Origin: JADZGC01 sp964391595
Lineage (GTDB): Bacteria > Patescibacteriota > Saccharimonadia > CAILAD01 > GCA-016700035
Direction of reading: 5' to 3'
DNA: 14,457 nucleotides
NCBI GenBank assembly: GCA_964391595.1
Contig: CAYMMM010000020.1
Coordinates: 1 to 14,457, forward strand
Below are positions 5,059-11,475 of the stretch, in pieces (position 1 is the stretch's first letter; the number at the start of each line of letters is the position of its first letter). The notes beneath the pieces were generated by a model, which saw only the letters and a program-made list of their open reading frames with translations, did no database searches and was not told the origin of the DNA. The position numbers were made by a program, and so were the translations under genes.

Positions 5059-6711
5059 ATGGGCGATACGCTCGAAGGAGTTGGTAATGAGATCAAGCCC
5101 GGGGTCGTTGAGGCCATTCTCGAAGAGCTCGATCGACGTGGTACACGTGAGCTGATCGTGCTTTTCAGCTTGGGAAGCCAGACCGATCACCTGATCAAGA
5201 TGCGCGTCGGCGCGCTCGGGGTGTACGTGGTCATGGCTGATCCGCACACTGTGCAGCAGCCACACATCCACAAGCTTCAGGATGCAGGCATCGACGTGAA
5301 GGGCATCATCCTGTCGGGTGGACCCGCATCGGTGCATACCAGAGATGATGGTGTGTACTTCGATGCACGGATTTTCAATATGAGTATTCCGGTCTTCGGA
5401 ATCTGCCTCGGCTTTCAACTTTGGGCTCAGCATGCTGGCTACCTCGTCGAGCCGGCGAGCATGCCAGAATTTGGCAGGCACAGTCTGGAATTCTACATGG
5501 GTTCGTCGGCAGCTACCGCGATGCTCTTCGCGGCCGTTCCGGTTGGCTCGCAGGTCGTGCAGAGTCACCATGATCATGTGGTGGGCGGCGAGGATCTGCA
5601 GATTCTCGCCAGCACGGACAACACTCCGGTCGCGGCTGCGCGATACGAAAATCTCTGGGGCGTGCAATTCCACCCCGAGGTCACTGAGACCGATCATGGT
5701 CGTCAGATGCTGAAGAATGTCTGCGAAAACATCTTCGGTATGCGCGACTTCTTCAAGGCGCGTGACGTCTCCGAGACAAAGATCACAGAGCTGCGTGAAC
5801 AACTTGGTAACAAGCGTGCGGTGATCGCATTCTCTGGTGGAACTGACTCCACGGTTTCACTCGAGCTCCTCAGTCGCGCTGTCGATTTCCAGCCGGGTCG
5901 TATTCGCGCGGTGTACATCGAGGGCATCGATCGAGCAGATGACGAGCGCCGAGCACGCGAGTACTGCGCGGCTCGTCCGTGGATCGAGCTCGTCGTTATC
6001 AGCGCTCGCGAGCAGTACCTCGAGGCGCTTGAGGGCTTGACCGATATGCGCGAGAAGCGAAAGGCGATGCGCGGGGTGTATCTGCCGATTCTGCTCGAGC
6101 AGTGTCGTGACTTCGGTGCGACATACATCGTGCAGGGGACGCTCTACACCGACATCAGCGAGAGTGGCGGTGGTGCGCAGTCTGGCGCTCGCAAGGCGCA
6201 GATCAAGCTGCATCACAATGTGAACCTGGATTTCGAGGAAATTCAGGAGCTGACGCCACTGGACGATCAGGTGAAGGACACCGTTCGAGCGATGGGTGAG
6301 GCGCTGGGTGTGCCGGCAGACACTCTTTACAGCCAGCCTTTTCCGGGCCCTGGCCTCGTAGTGATGATCGAAGGCGAAGTCACGAGTGAGAAATTGGAAA
6401 CGGCTCGGGCCTGTGACGCGATCTTCATCGAGATGCTCCGCGAATCGGGCTTGTACGAGCAGGTTTGGCAGGCTTGTGTCTTCGTGCTCGACTCGCGCGT
6501 ACCGGTTTCGAAGGGTGATGACGCCGGCATGCAGCAGGTAATCGTGCTTCGTGCAGTGACAAGCACGGACGGCTTCACCGCTGAGTGGGCACGCTTGTCG
6601 CACGAATTCATCGCCGCGGTATCTCGTCGCATCCCCAATGAAGTGCCGGACATCGGTCGCGTCCTGTATGACACGACTTCCAAGCCGCCAGGCACCATAG
6701 TCTGGGGTTAG
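5059..6711 (+). CDS. guaA: GMP synthase (glutamine-hydrolysing)
   Basis: A 550-aa enzyme that turns XMP into GMP using ATP and the amide of glutamine, the last step of guanine nucleotide synthesis, in the cytoplasm. The amidotransferase domain has its nucleophile C116 in FGICLGFQ and the partner residues in GVQFHPEV (H205, E207). The ATP-pyrophosphatase P-loop is AFSGGTDSTV (258-267). The dimerisation domain carries the YSQPFPGPGL and VSRRI motifs. An N-terminal extension of about 30 residues precedes the normal start, but AAAGGAG directly before the ATG at 5059 supports it. Two parts differ from the family as I know it: the C-terminus is PPGTIVWG instead of the nearly invariant PPATIEWE, and the usual VMGDGR stretch is changed to SKGDDA. 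No guaB is adjacent. Confidence 0.95.
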   Translation: MGDTLEGVGNEIKPGVVEAILEELDRRGTRELIVLFSLGSQTDHLIKMRVGALGVYVVMADPHTVQQPHIHKLQDAGIDVKGIILSGGPASVHTRDDGVYFDARIFNMSIPVFGICLGFQLWAQHAGYLVEPASMPEFGRHSLEFYMGSSAATAMLFAAVPVGSQVVQSHHDHVVGGEDLQILASTDNTPVAAARYENLWGVQFHPEVTETDHGRQMLKNVCENIFGMRDFFKARDVSETKITELREQLGNKRAVIAFSGGTDSTVSLELLSRAVDFQPGRIRAVYIEGIDRADDERRAREYCAARPWIELVVISAREQYLEALEGLTDMREKRKAMRGVYLPILLEQCRDFGATYIVQGTLYTDISESGGGAQSGARKAQIKLHHNVNLDFEEIQELTPLDDQVKDTVRAMGEALGVPADTLYSQPFPGPGLVVMIEGEVTSEKLETARACDAIFIEMLRESGLYEQVWQACVFVLDSRVPVSKGDDAGMQQVIVLRAVTSTDGFTAEWARLSHEFIAAVSRRIPNEVPDIGRVLYDTTSKPPGTIVWG

Positions 6712-6719
6712 CACGCCTA

Positions 6720-6756
6720 CCGGGTCTCGCTACATATGCGAGGCCCGGGTTTTTAT
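6720..6756 (+). terminator. intrinsic terminator of guaA
   Basis: An 11-bp stem CCGGGTCTCGC/GCGAGGCCCGG (one T-G pair) with a 7-nt loop, followed by GTTTTTATT. It begins 8 nt after the guaA stop and also separates it from the convergent ABC ATPase gene. Confidence 0.9.
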
Positions 6757-6777
6757 TCTAATGCTTCTATACCAACG

Positions 6778-7536
6778 CTAGTGTTGCTCGTGTTCACTCA
6801 CGACGAGATCACGCACGTGGTCGACGAGCTTGTAGAATTCCGCGCTTCGTACCTTGCGTGGGCGCTTAAGGGTGACTGGTACAATTGCCTTCACTCGCCC
6901 CGGCCGCTTGGTCATGACGATGATGCGATCCGCCATCTCAACAGCTTCTTCGACAAGGTGGGTAATCATCAGCATGGTGCGCTTCTGTGATTGCCAGACA
7001 CGTAGCACATCTTGTCGGAGGGTTTCGGCGGTAAATGCGTCTAGCGCCGAGAATGGTTCATCAAGCAGTAGAATATCTGGTTCCACAGCGAGTGCGCGAG
7101 CGATGCCGACGCGTTGCTTCATGCCACCCGATAGCTCCTTTGGGTGTTGGTGCGCGGCGTGCTCGAGGCCCATAGCATTCAGTTGCTCATGGACCATGCG
7201 CTCGATCTTGGTGTGTGAGGCTTTTTGCATGGTGAGGCCGAAAGCTATGTTGTCGCGGACAGTCAGCCAAGGGAAGATGGCAGCGTTTTGGAAGATCATT
7301 GAAACTTTTGCCTCGCGAGGTATCTCTACCTTCCCGCTATCTGCTTGCGCGAGCCCCGCAATGATTCTTAGCAGGGTAGATTTGCCACAACCTGACGGGC
7401 CGATGATGCAGACGAGTTCGTGAGGCTTGACCTCAAAGCTGATGTCTTCGCACGCGACAAGTGGTCGACGACGTTCGATACGAAAGTATTTCGTTACACT
7501 TGAAACGGTGATGGCTGCTTGGTGGTCTTGTCTCAT
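6778..7536 (-). CDS. ABC transporter ATPase, nitrate/sulfonate/taurine type
   Basis: A 252-aa cytoplasmic ATPase that powers import through the permease encoded just upstream. All ABC motifs are present: Walker A GPSGCGKST (46-54), Q-loop Q83 in IFQNAAIFPW, signature LSGGMKQR (135-142), Walker B ILLLDE (155-160) and the switch His193 (ITHLVEEA). The FQ-NAAIFPW stretch and overall length are typical of the SsuB/TauB/NrtD group, which imports small anions or organosulfur compounds. The substrate cannot be told from the ATPase. The ATG overlaps the permease stop as ATGA, so translation is coupled. No substrate-binding protein gene is in the window. Confidence 0.9.
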   Translation of the reverse strand: MRQDHQAAITVSSVTKYFRIERRRPLVACEDISFEVKPHELVCIIGPSGCGKSTLLRIIAGLAQADSGKVEIPREAKVSMIFQNAAIFPWLTVRDNIAFGLTMQKASHTKIERMVHEQLNAMGLEHAAHQHPKELSGGMKQRVGIARALAVEPDILLLDEPFSALDAFTAETLRQDVLRVWQSQKRTMLMITHLVEEAVEMADRIIVMTKRPGRVKAIVPVTLKRPRKVRSAEFYKLVDHVRDLVVSEHEQH

Positions 7537-8297
7537 GATTCACTCTGATAGCGAGTAGTTTGTCGGAGTAATGGGAGCCAAACGGCTTTATTGATGATGA
7601 AGAGCAAGAACATCAGGATGAGTACGCCCAGGCCGAGGAGTGTGTTTTCGTGATTGTCGCCTAGAATGCCGAGGTAGTGCCCGATGCCGTACTTGGTGCT
7701 GACGAGGAGCTCGGCACCGATGATGAATTCCCAGCCTTCGCCCCAACCGACAATTGAGCCGGTCACAATCGAAGGCAGCAGCGAAGGCATCGTGAAGGCG
7801 AAGAGGCGTTTTGGACCTGTCGCTCCAAAAATCGTTGCTGCTTCCTCGAGATCTTCGCGGCGGTTTTTGATCGCACCGATGATCGTGAAGAGTATCGGCC
7901 ACATCATGGTGATGATGAGTACACTGACAATGATGAACTCTGGCTGCTTGGCGAGCGCGTCGACGAGAATGGGGAAGAGTGCGAAGCTCGGGAAGCTTTG
8001 GAGTACATCAAAGACAGGGAGAAGCAGTGTCTCGACAACTTGATTCTGTGTAATGATGAGTGCGATCGCGACGGACAGAATCACCGAACAGACATAGGCG
8101 ATCGAGACGCGCGTTAGGCTCACAAAGAAGCCGCCGATCAGTGAATTGATGCTCAAGCTCGACATATTGGCTACGAAGAGCAAAATGATCGCGACGAGAC
8201 CGAAACTAAAAAGCCCGATGAGGGTCGAGACCGCATGCCGCTCAAGCGCACGATGCTTGCGAGAGCTTGGGGTATGGAGAGCGGCGCTATATCGCAT
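7533..8297 (-). CDS. ABC transporter permease, nitrate/sulfonate/taurine type
   Basis: A 254-aa inner-membrane protein with about six helices and the cytoplasmic EAA loop that docks to the ATPase (EEAATIFGATGPKRLFAFTMP, about residues 151-171, inner G conserved). It belongs to the SsuC/TauC/NrtB-like permeases (COG0600/COG4986 type) for anions or sulfonates. I choose the ATG at 8297 rather than 8312 because TACAAT lies at 8304-8309. The earlier ATG would be upstream of the -10, while 8297 is exactly 6 nt after it, suggesting a leaderless message. It is the first gene of a two-gene operon with the ATPase. The binding protein is missing locally. Confidence 0.88.
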   Translation of the reverse strand: MRYSAALHTPSSRKHRALERHAVSTLIGLFSFGLVAIILLFVANMSSLSINSLIGGFFVSLTRVSIAYVCSVILSVAIALIITQNQVVETLLLPVFDVLQSFPSFALFPILVDALAKQPEFIIVSVLIITMMWPILFTIIGAIKNRREDLEEAATIFGATGPKRLFAFTMPSLLPSIVTGSIVGWGEGWEFIIGAELLVSTKYGIGHYLGILGDNHENTLLGLGVLILMFLLFIINKAVWLPLLRQTTRYQSES

Positions 8298-8303
8298 ATG
8301 CTT

Positions 8304-8309
8304 ATTGTA
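8304..8309 (-). promoter_or_regulatory. -10 element of the ABC operon (leaderless start)
   Basis: The minus strand reads TACAAT, 6 nt before the ATG at 8297. The same 6-nt spacing is found at the 1875 gene. No strong -35 is visible, so this call depends mostly on the spacing and on the absence of a Shine-Dalgarno. Confidence 0.4.
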
Positions 8310-8340
8310 CATGAACTAAGATCGAGAGTCGTGGACGCAT

Positions 8341-8382
8341 AGCAAAGAAAGAGGCCCACGGTGGAGACCGTGAGTCTCTTTC
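8341..8382 (-). terminator. intrinsic terminator of the 8406 gene
   Basis: Two 16-nt arms (8347-8362 and 8367-8382) pair with a single mismatch and one G-T pair around a 4-nt loop. On the minus strand the stem is followed by TTTGC. It starts 24 nt past the stop of the orphan gene and precedes the ABC operon promoter. Confidence 0.75.
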
Positions 8383-8405
8383 CGTGGACCTGATGAGTCG
8401 AGCGG

Positions 8406-9017
8406 CTAGCTCGGAGTTGTGTAGTCCCAGATGCGAGCCTGGGACTTTGCCAACTCGGAGTAGGCCTTGCCCGGCTGGTTCGTGTTGCAGAACCAGGACG
8501 GACGTGTGCCCTGAGCTTCCTGGGACGCGAACCACCGCTTGAGGGCAGCGCGCACTTCGTAGTTGAAGTGGACGAGGGTGAGGCCTGCCTCGAGGGCATC
8601 CTCTTCCTGCGTCAGGCCACTGCCGGCACCGATGCTGTCATCGACTTTGCTGGAGTAGCCCCAGGCGAAGTCGCCGTCGGCGCTGGTCACGGTGTTGGTG
8701 AAGACTCCGTAGCCTGCCATCACGCCGTGGTCTCGGTGGAACATCCCCTTGGCGATGGCGTTCTCGACCAGTTGCTCGGCGTCTGGTCCGATCTCGATGA
8801 TCGCCAGGAGCGTTTCGTGGCTCGGCCGCATCATGGGCGCTGTCGGGTCGAGGATGACCTGCGCGAAGCTCGCGGGCTGGTCGTCCTCACCCGGGTAGAG
8901 CCGGATGCGCTGCTCGCTGAGATCGGCGACCTTGGTCAGGATCTCGACGAGCTGGCGGTTCGGGATGCGGTGCTCCCAGGGGTTCTGATGCACGCGGATA
9001 CGTGTCGGGAGGGGCAT
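8406..9017 (-). CDS. hypothetical protein, GC-rich orphan gene
   Basis: A 203-aa predicted soluble protein that I do not recognise. The frame is open to 9101, but that Met lies inside a near-perfect promoter (9083-9111), so the ATG at 9017 (MPLPTRIRVHQNPWEH), preceded by AAGAG, is chosen. The apparent signal-like stretch LLLLSSSSSALC in the longer frame is thus promoter and leader DNA, not protein. The protein has a His/Asp-rich middle (MFHRDHG), aromatic residues near GYGVF and WGYSS, and no visible nucleotide-binding or membrane motif. Its third codon positions are clearly richer in G and C than those of the flanking ABC and channel genes. It is a single-gene unit with its own terminator. 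Confidence 0.75.
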   Translation of the reverse strand: MPLPTRIRVHQNPWEHRIPNRQLVEILTKVADLSEQRIRLYPGEDDQPASFAQVILDPTAPMMRPSHETLLAIIEIGPDAEQLVENAIAKGMFHRDHGVMAGYGVFTNTVTSADGDFAWGYSSKVDDSIGAGSGLTQEEDALEAGLTLVHFNYEVRAALKRWFASQEAQGTRPSWFCNTNQPGKAYSELAKSQARIWDYTTPS

Positions 9018-9082
9018 GTCTGCTCTTTTCTCTTGTAGGAACGGGTTTTCAGCACAGAGTGCAGAAGAACTTGAACTGAGTA

Positions 9083-9111
9083 ATAATAGCATAAAAATCA
9101 TAAAATGTCAA
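9083..9111 (-). promoter_or_regulatory. near-consensus promoter of the 8406 gene
   Basis: TTGACA (9106-9111) and TATTAT (9083-9088) separated by 17 nt, with TGC directly before the -10 (extended -10). This is among the strongest promoters in the window. Transcription would start near 9076, about 60 nt before the ATG at 9017. Confidence 0.8.
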
Positions 9112-9174
9112 TAATATACTCTCTATAGAGCTAAGCGTACGGTATTGATGACAAACCTGATTATATGGGCTAGC

Positions 9175-9867
9175 ATGAGTGGTATGGGACAGAAACAGGT
9201 CACATATTCGCGCGCGCTCTATAATGACGCGATCGTCATCCTCTTTGCGTTAGCAAGCGTGGCTTTTCTCGGGCTTGAGCTTACCGGTGACATTTCGTCA
9301 GCCTCATACTTTTGGATTCGTCTTGCTGATACAGGGATAGCTTTATTCTTTCTCGTCGAGTATATTATTCGCCTTCGTCACGCAAAAAATAAGCGACGCT
9401 TCCTCTTGCTACATTGGTGGGAATTACTCGCCGCGATACCGGTCACCAGCACTATCACGCAAGCACTACGTGGAGCTCGTTTCGTTCGCGTTATTGAGCT
9501 ATTGAGCGTATTTCGTGCCTCGAGTCGGCTGGAAGTCACTGGCGAGCTGCTGGGCGCGAAAACACAGACGCCATTTATCTTTGAGGCAATTGCGAGTCTT
9601 TTTGCGTTGCTCTTTGTAGTCGGCGTAGCTTTCTTTGAGCTTGAGTTTGGCCTCAACCCAAATGTGCACTCGCTGTGGGACGCATTCTGGTGGGCCACGA
9701 CTACCTTCACGACAACTGGGTATGGGGACATTACTCCTGTGACGACAGGCGGTAGGATCTTCGCTATGATCGTTATGTTCATGGGTGTAATCGCCGTGGC
9801 AGTATTCACCGGAACAGTGGTGCGGTATCTATCACTCCGGCAGCGAATTGGCTCGCGCAAGAAGTAG
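9175..9867 (+). CDS. voltage-gated-like potassium channel
   Basis: A 230-aa membrane protein. The pore region has helix VHSLWDAFWWATTTF followed by the potassium selectivity filter TTGYGD (about 180-185) and an inner helix (GGRIFAMIVMFMGVIAVAVF). Before it lie about four helices, with an S4-like stretch carrying spaced Arg (RGARFVRVIELLSVFRASSR) instead of a full voltage-sensor ladder. The family is six-helix ion channels that act as tetramers passing potassium through the cell membrane. The C-terminus is short and basic, with no RCK or cyclic-nucleotide domain. The start is uncertain: ATGs at 9148, 9175 and 9184 are in frame without a clear Shine-Dalgarno. I favour 9175, since an extended -10-like TGATTATAT ends 8 nt before it. 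Confidence 0.85.
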   Translation: MSGMGQKQVTYSRALYNDAIVILFALASVAFLGLELTGDISSASYFWIRLADTGIALFFLVEYIIRLRHAKNKRRFLLLHWWELLAAIPVTSTITQALRGARFVRVIELLSVFRASSRLEVTGELLGAKTQTPFIFEAIASLFALLFVVGVAFFELEFGLNPNVHSLWDAFWWATTTFTTTGYGDITPVTTGGRIFAMIVMFMGVIAVAVFTGTVVRYLSLRQRIGSRKK

Positions 9868-9885
9868 TGGCTCGGTGCAATGCGG

Positions 9886-9891
9886 TATAAT
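9886..9891 (+). promoter_or_regulatory. -10 element before the 9920 gene
   Basis: A perfect TATAAT, with transcription expected near 9898 and a leader of about 22 nt. No clear -35 at the usual distance, so a weak promoter or a chance match within the channel gene's 3' flank. Confidence 0.4.
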
Positions 9892-9919
9892 GAATGCATC
9901 ATTAATCAGTGAGCATTAC

Positions 9920-10414
9920 ATGCAAGGTAACGTTACGTACTATCACGGCAAAATTGGCACACCAAATCGCGGCAGTTTGAGCGTCGCTAAGACAGCAATT
10001 ACAGTCACCAATGAAGCAGGCGCGGAGCAGATCAAGCTGACGCCGCAGGACATCGTGCGGGTAGAATTTCTGAGTGCAGCACCGACATTTCGACTCATCA
10101 CGACTGACAACAAGACATTCACTATCAGCACTATTAATTGGATGAGCGGCAGCACGCTTGGAGCACTTGGGCTTGGGCTTGGTGGGCTCGTGGCTACATT
10201 CCTCGTGTATGCAATCATTGGCTACATAAGCGGCTCTGGCTTACTGGGGCTTCTTGCAGGGTTCCCGGTATTCGGCCTCACTATCGCGTTCCTTCTCTCG
10301 CGCTTCAATAAGAACAAAGCGAGTAACGCTGAGGGTGGGCCCACTGTCGATCAATGGCAGACAGAGCTCGCGAAGGTCGTCGGGCAAGACAAGATCACTA
10401 CCGGAGCTATGTAG
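9920..10414 (+). CDS. membrane protein with possible PH-like N-terminal domain
   Basis: A 164-aa protein. I start it at the ATG at 9920 because the earlier Met lies within the TATAAT at 9886-9891. Residues 1-70 are predicted beta strands (YYHGKIG, GSLSVAKTAITVTNE, DIVRVEF, FRLITTDNKTFTI), a pattern seen in bacterial PH-like and GRAM-like domains. Two glycine-rich helices follow (about 80-103 and 107-126), then a polar tail. It may sense or organise membrane state, but that is a guess from the fold pattern. It follows the channel gene by 52 nt on the same strand and ends before a good terminator. Confidence 0.65.
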   Translation: MQGNVTYYHGKIGTPNRGSLSVAKTAITVTNEAGAEQIKLTPQDIVRVEFLSAAPTFRLITTDNKTFTISTINWMSGSTLGALGLGLGGLVATFLVYAIIGYISGSGLLGLLAGFPVFGLTIAFLLSRFNKNKASNAEGGPTVDQWQTELAKVVGQDKITTGAM

Positions 10415-10437
10415 CACTTTTTTCTAGAAAAATTAAT

Positions 10438-10464
10438 AAAGCCCGATCGGCTGTCGGGCTTTTT
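10438..10464 (+). terminator. intrinsic terminator of the 9920 gene
   Basis: A perfect 9-bp stem AAAGCCCGA/TCGGGCTTT with a 7-nt loop, ending in TTTTT. It starts 23 nt after the stop codon. A short A/T palindrome (TTTTTCTAGAAAAA) lies between. Confidence 0.9.
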
Positions 10465-10517
10465 GCATACTAGGCGCCAAGCGCAAAACGACCAGAAAGC
10501 ATCTGATCGTTTGATGT

Positions 10518-10535
10518 TGATCAGGGTGAGAGGAC
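10518..10535 (-). repeat. second copy of the tRNA-Pro 3' end
   Basis: These 18 bases match 10681-10698 at 16 positions, including a 12-nt exact run (GGGTGAGAGGAC). They correspond to the CCA end, discriminator, acceptor 3' strand and T-stem 3' strand of tRNA-Pro. The two differences are both C to T on the tRNA strand, one of them in CCA. The displacement is 163 nt, almost the same as behind tRNA-Arg. Confidence 0.8.
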
Positions 10536-10680
10536 AGCGGGCTTCGCCCTTCTTCCTGTGGTGCTCGGTGAGTAATGAAACAAGTCCCTTACTCACCTGT
10601 GCTCCTCGTTCTCTGAACCTTAGGTTTCGAGTCTCGTCGCCATAGAAAAAAGTTCGACTGATTCGCCGAACTTTTTTCTA
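10518..10680 (-). other. tRNA-downstream element B (163 bp, hairpin-rich)
   Basis: No supported coding region. In minus-strand order it holds a 17-bp hairpin (10640-10683, shared with the tRNA CCA), AACC/GGTT within 10615-10628, a 9-bp hairpin GGTGAGTAA/TTACTCACC (10567-10597), GGGC/GCCC (10539-10549), and the copied tRNA end. Counted from the copy, these start at offsets of about 122, 97, 49 and 21. In element A the matching hairpins start at 128, 94, 47 and 17. The copy also pairs with CTCACCTG at 10592-10599 with one bulge, as element A does with its own inner segment. The function is unknown. Confidence 0.5.
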
Positions 10681-10683
10681 TGG
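10640..10683. terminator. bidirectional terminator overlapping the CCA of tRNA-Pro
   Basis: A perfect 17-bp stem with a 10-nt loop, containing A6 and T6 in its arms, so it has U-tracts in both directions. The outermost three base pairs are the encoded CCA of tRNA-Pro. The stem must therefore open or be cut for the tRNA 3' end to mature. Confidence 0.75.
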
Positions 10684-10698
10684 TCGGGGTGAGAGGAC
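10681..10698 (-). repeat. parental copy of the direct repeat (tRNA-Pro 3' end)
   Basis: The 3' part of tRNA-Pro from CCA through the T-stem 3' strand, matched at 16 of 18 positions by 10518-10535. Confidence 0.8.
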
Positions 10699-10757
10699 TC
10701 GAACCTCCGGCCTCCTGGTCCCAAACCAGGCGCGCTAGCCAACTGCGCCACACCCCG
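10681..10757 (-). tRNA. tRNA-Pro (TGG)
   Basis: A 77-nt tRNA with encoded CCA. The acceptor is CGGGGTG/CACCCCG, the anticodon stem CCTGG/CCAGG, the loop TTTGGGA (anticodon TGG, proline), and the T-arm GGAGG-TTCGAGT-CCTCT. The structure is regular apart from the 3' end being shared with the terminator stem. Confidence 0.96.
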
Positions 10758-10768
10758 TGACATATTTG

Positions 10769-10777
10769 ATTGTAACA
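10769..10777 (-). promoter_or_regulatory. extended -10 promoter of tRNA-Pro
   Basis: The minus strand reads TGTTACAAT (extended -10), ending 11 nt before the tRNA, giving a leader of only about 4 nt. No -35 is evident. Confidence 0.55.
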
Positions 10778-10811
10778 GATGAATGTTACCAGGTTTTGTG
10801 GATAATTACTA

Positions 10812-10846
10812 GTATAAAGAACGCCCGTCACATGGTTGAACGGGCG
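10812..10846 (-). terminator. intrinsic terminator of the 10860 gene
   Basis: The stem CGCCCGT/ACGGGCG (7 bp, 11-nt loop) begins 14 nt past the stop codon on the minus strand and is followed by TTCTTTAT. Confidence 0.8.
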
Positions 10847-10859
10847 AAAGAAGTACCAA

Positions 10860-11342
10860 CTAATCGTCGGAATCTTCAGAGGAGGCTTTCTTGGGCGGTG
10901 TTGGCTTCGGGAGTGGAGGGACTGCGGGCACGGGGAAGACCTCGATCGACTCGATGTCGTAGCCGAAGGTGCAGGCTTGGTAGCCGCCATCTTGCCTGAC
11001 GCCTTCCAGAAGCAGGCGACCTCCTTCACGGATCATGCCCCACTCAGTGTCGTCGGGTGCCGACTTGTAGTGCGACGTTCCTCCCGTATACCGTTCTGTG
11101 GGCCGGCAGCCGAGACGAAAAGCCTGCAGTCGGCTCACGTCCAATTGGTTGAAGATGTTGGTGCTTCGTGTACTGCGAACACGAACGAGCTGCTTGCCTG
11201 GATCTTCGACCACCAGTTTCATCGAGTCGTGGGATGCTTCGATGATGATCAGGCTGCCAGCTCCCAGGCTGTCGATGGACACCCACAGGCGCTCCGAGGT
11301 ATCGGGGCCAGTTGTGGTGTCTGCTTCGGTTGCAGTTTGCAT
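10860..11342 (-). CDS. hypothetical protein with Pro-rich acidic tail, GC-rich orphan gene
   Basis: A 160-aa predicted soluble protein that I do not recognise. The ATG at 11342 is preferred over 11354 because the sequence between them is the Shine-Dalgarno AGGAG, 5 nt before it. The N-terminus is Thr-rich. The core alternates short strands (LWVSIDSL, SLIIIEASH, MKLVVED, VRVRSTRS), suggesting a beta-rich fold. The C-terminus is a Pro/Lys stretch (PPLPKPTPPKK) followed by SSEDSDD. Two Cys are present (CRPTE and ACTFGYD). It has its own strong promoter and terminator and a G/C-ending codon choice like the genes at 4325, 8406 and 11476. Confidence 0.75.
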   Translation of the reverse strand: MQTATEADTTTGPDTSERLWVSIDSLGAGSLIIIEASHDSMKLVVEDPGKQLVRVRSTRSTNIFNQLDVSRLQAFRLGCRPTERYTGGTSHYKSAPDDTEWGMIREGGRLLLEGVRQDGGYQACTFGYDIESIEVFPVPAVPPLPKPTPPKKASSEDSDD

Positions 11343-11378
11343 ATTTCTCCTCATGTGGGAATAGGTGCGAATTTCAGA

Positions 11379-11407
11379 ATAATAAACTCATCGAGCTTAG
11401 AAGTCAA
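11379..11407 (-). promoter_or_regulatory. strong promoter of the 10860 gene
   Basis: TTGACT (11402-11407) and TATTAT (11379-11384) separated by 17 nt. The -35 lies directly behind the terminator hairpin of the upstream gene, so its T-rich tail and the -35 share bases. Confidence 0.75.
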
Positions 11408-11440
11408 TATAATACGCGACCGAGTAGGTACTCGATCGCG
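11405..11440 (-). terminator. terminator of the 11476 gene, proximal to the next promoter
   Basis: A 12-bp stem CGCGA(T)CGAGTA/TACTCG(G)TCGCG with a 2-base tip and one T-G pair, followed by TATTATATT. A second perfect hairpin, GTCA-GCAC type with 9 bp and a 5-nt loop, lies at 11449-11471, just after the stop codon. The gene thus ends in two tandem hairpins. Confidence 0.65.
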
Positions 11441-11448
11441 TGAAGTGT

Positions 11449-11471
11449 GTCACGCACGGGTAGTGCATGAC
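11449..11471 (-). other. stem-loop directly after the 11476 gene stop
   Basis: GTCATGCAC/GTGCGTGAC pairs over 9 bp (one T-G pair) with a 5-nt loop, 4 nt after the stop codon. There is no T-run, so it is more likely a 3'-end stabilising hairpin than a terminator by itself. Confidence 0.5.
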
Positions 11472-11475
11472 GTCC

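Noticed and set aside
5026..6714. Long minus-strand frames opposite guaA
   Set aside because: They arise from the G/C-rich codon pattern of guaA, which is a certain gene with all active-site motifs.
9018..9101. N-terminal extension of the 8406 gene giving a signal-peptide-like stretch
   Set aside because: The extension covers a TTGACA-17-TATTAT promoter and its leader; a better-placed start lies at 9017.
10575..10616. Small plus-strand ORF (MKQVPYSPVLLVL) in element B
   Set aside because: No Shine-Dalgarno at good spacing and it lies within a hairpin stem; likely chance.
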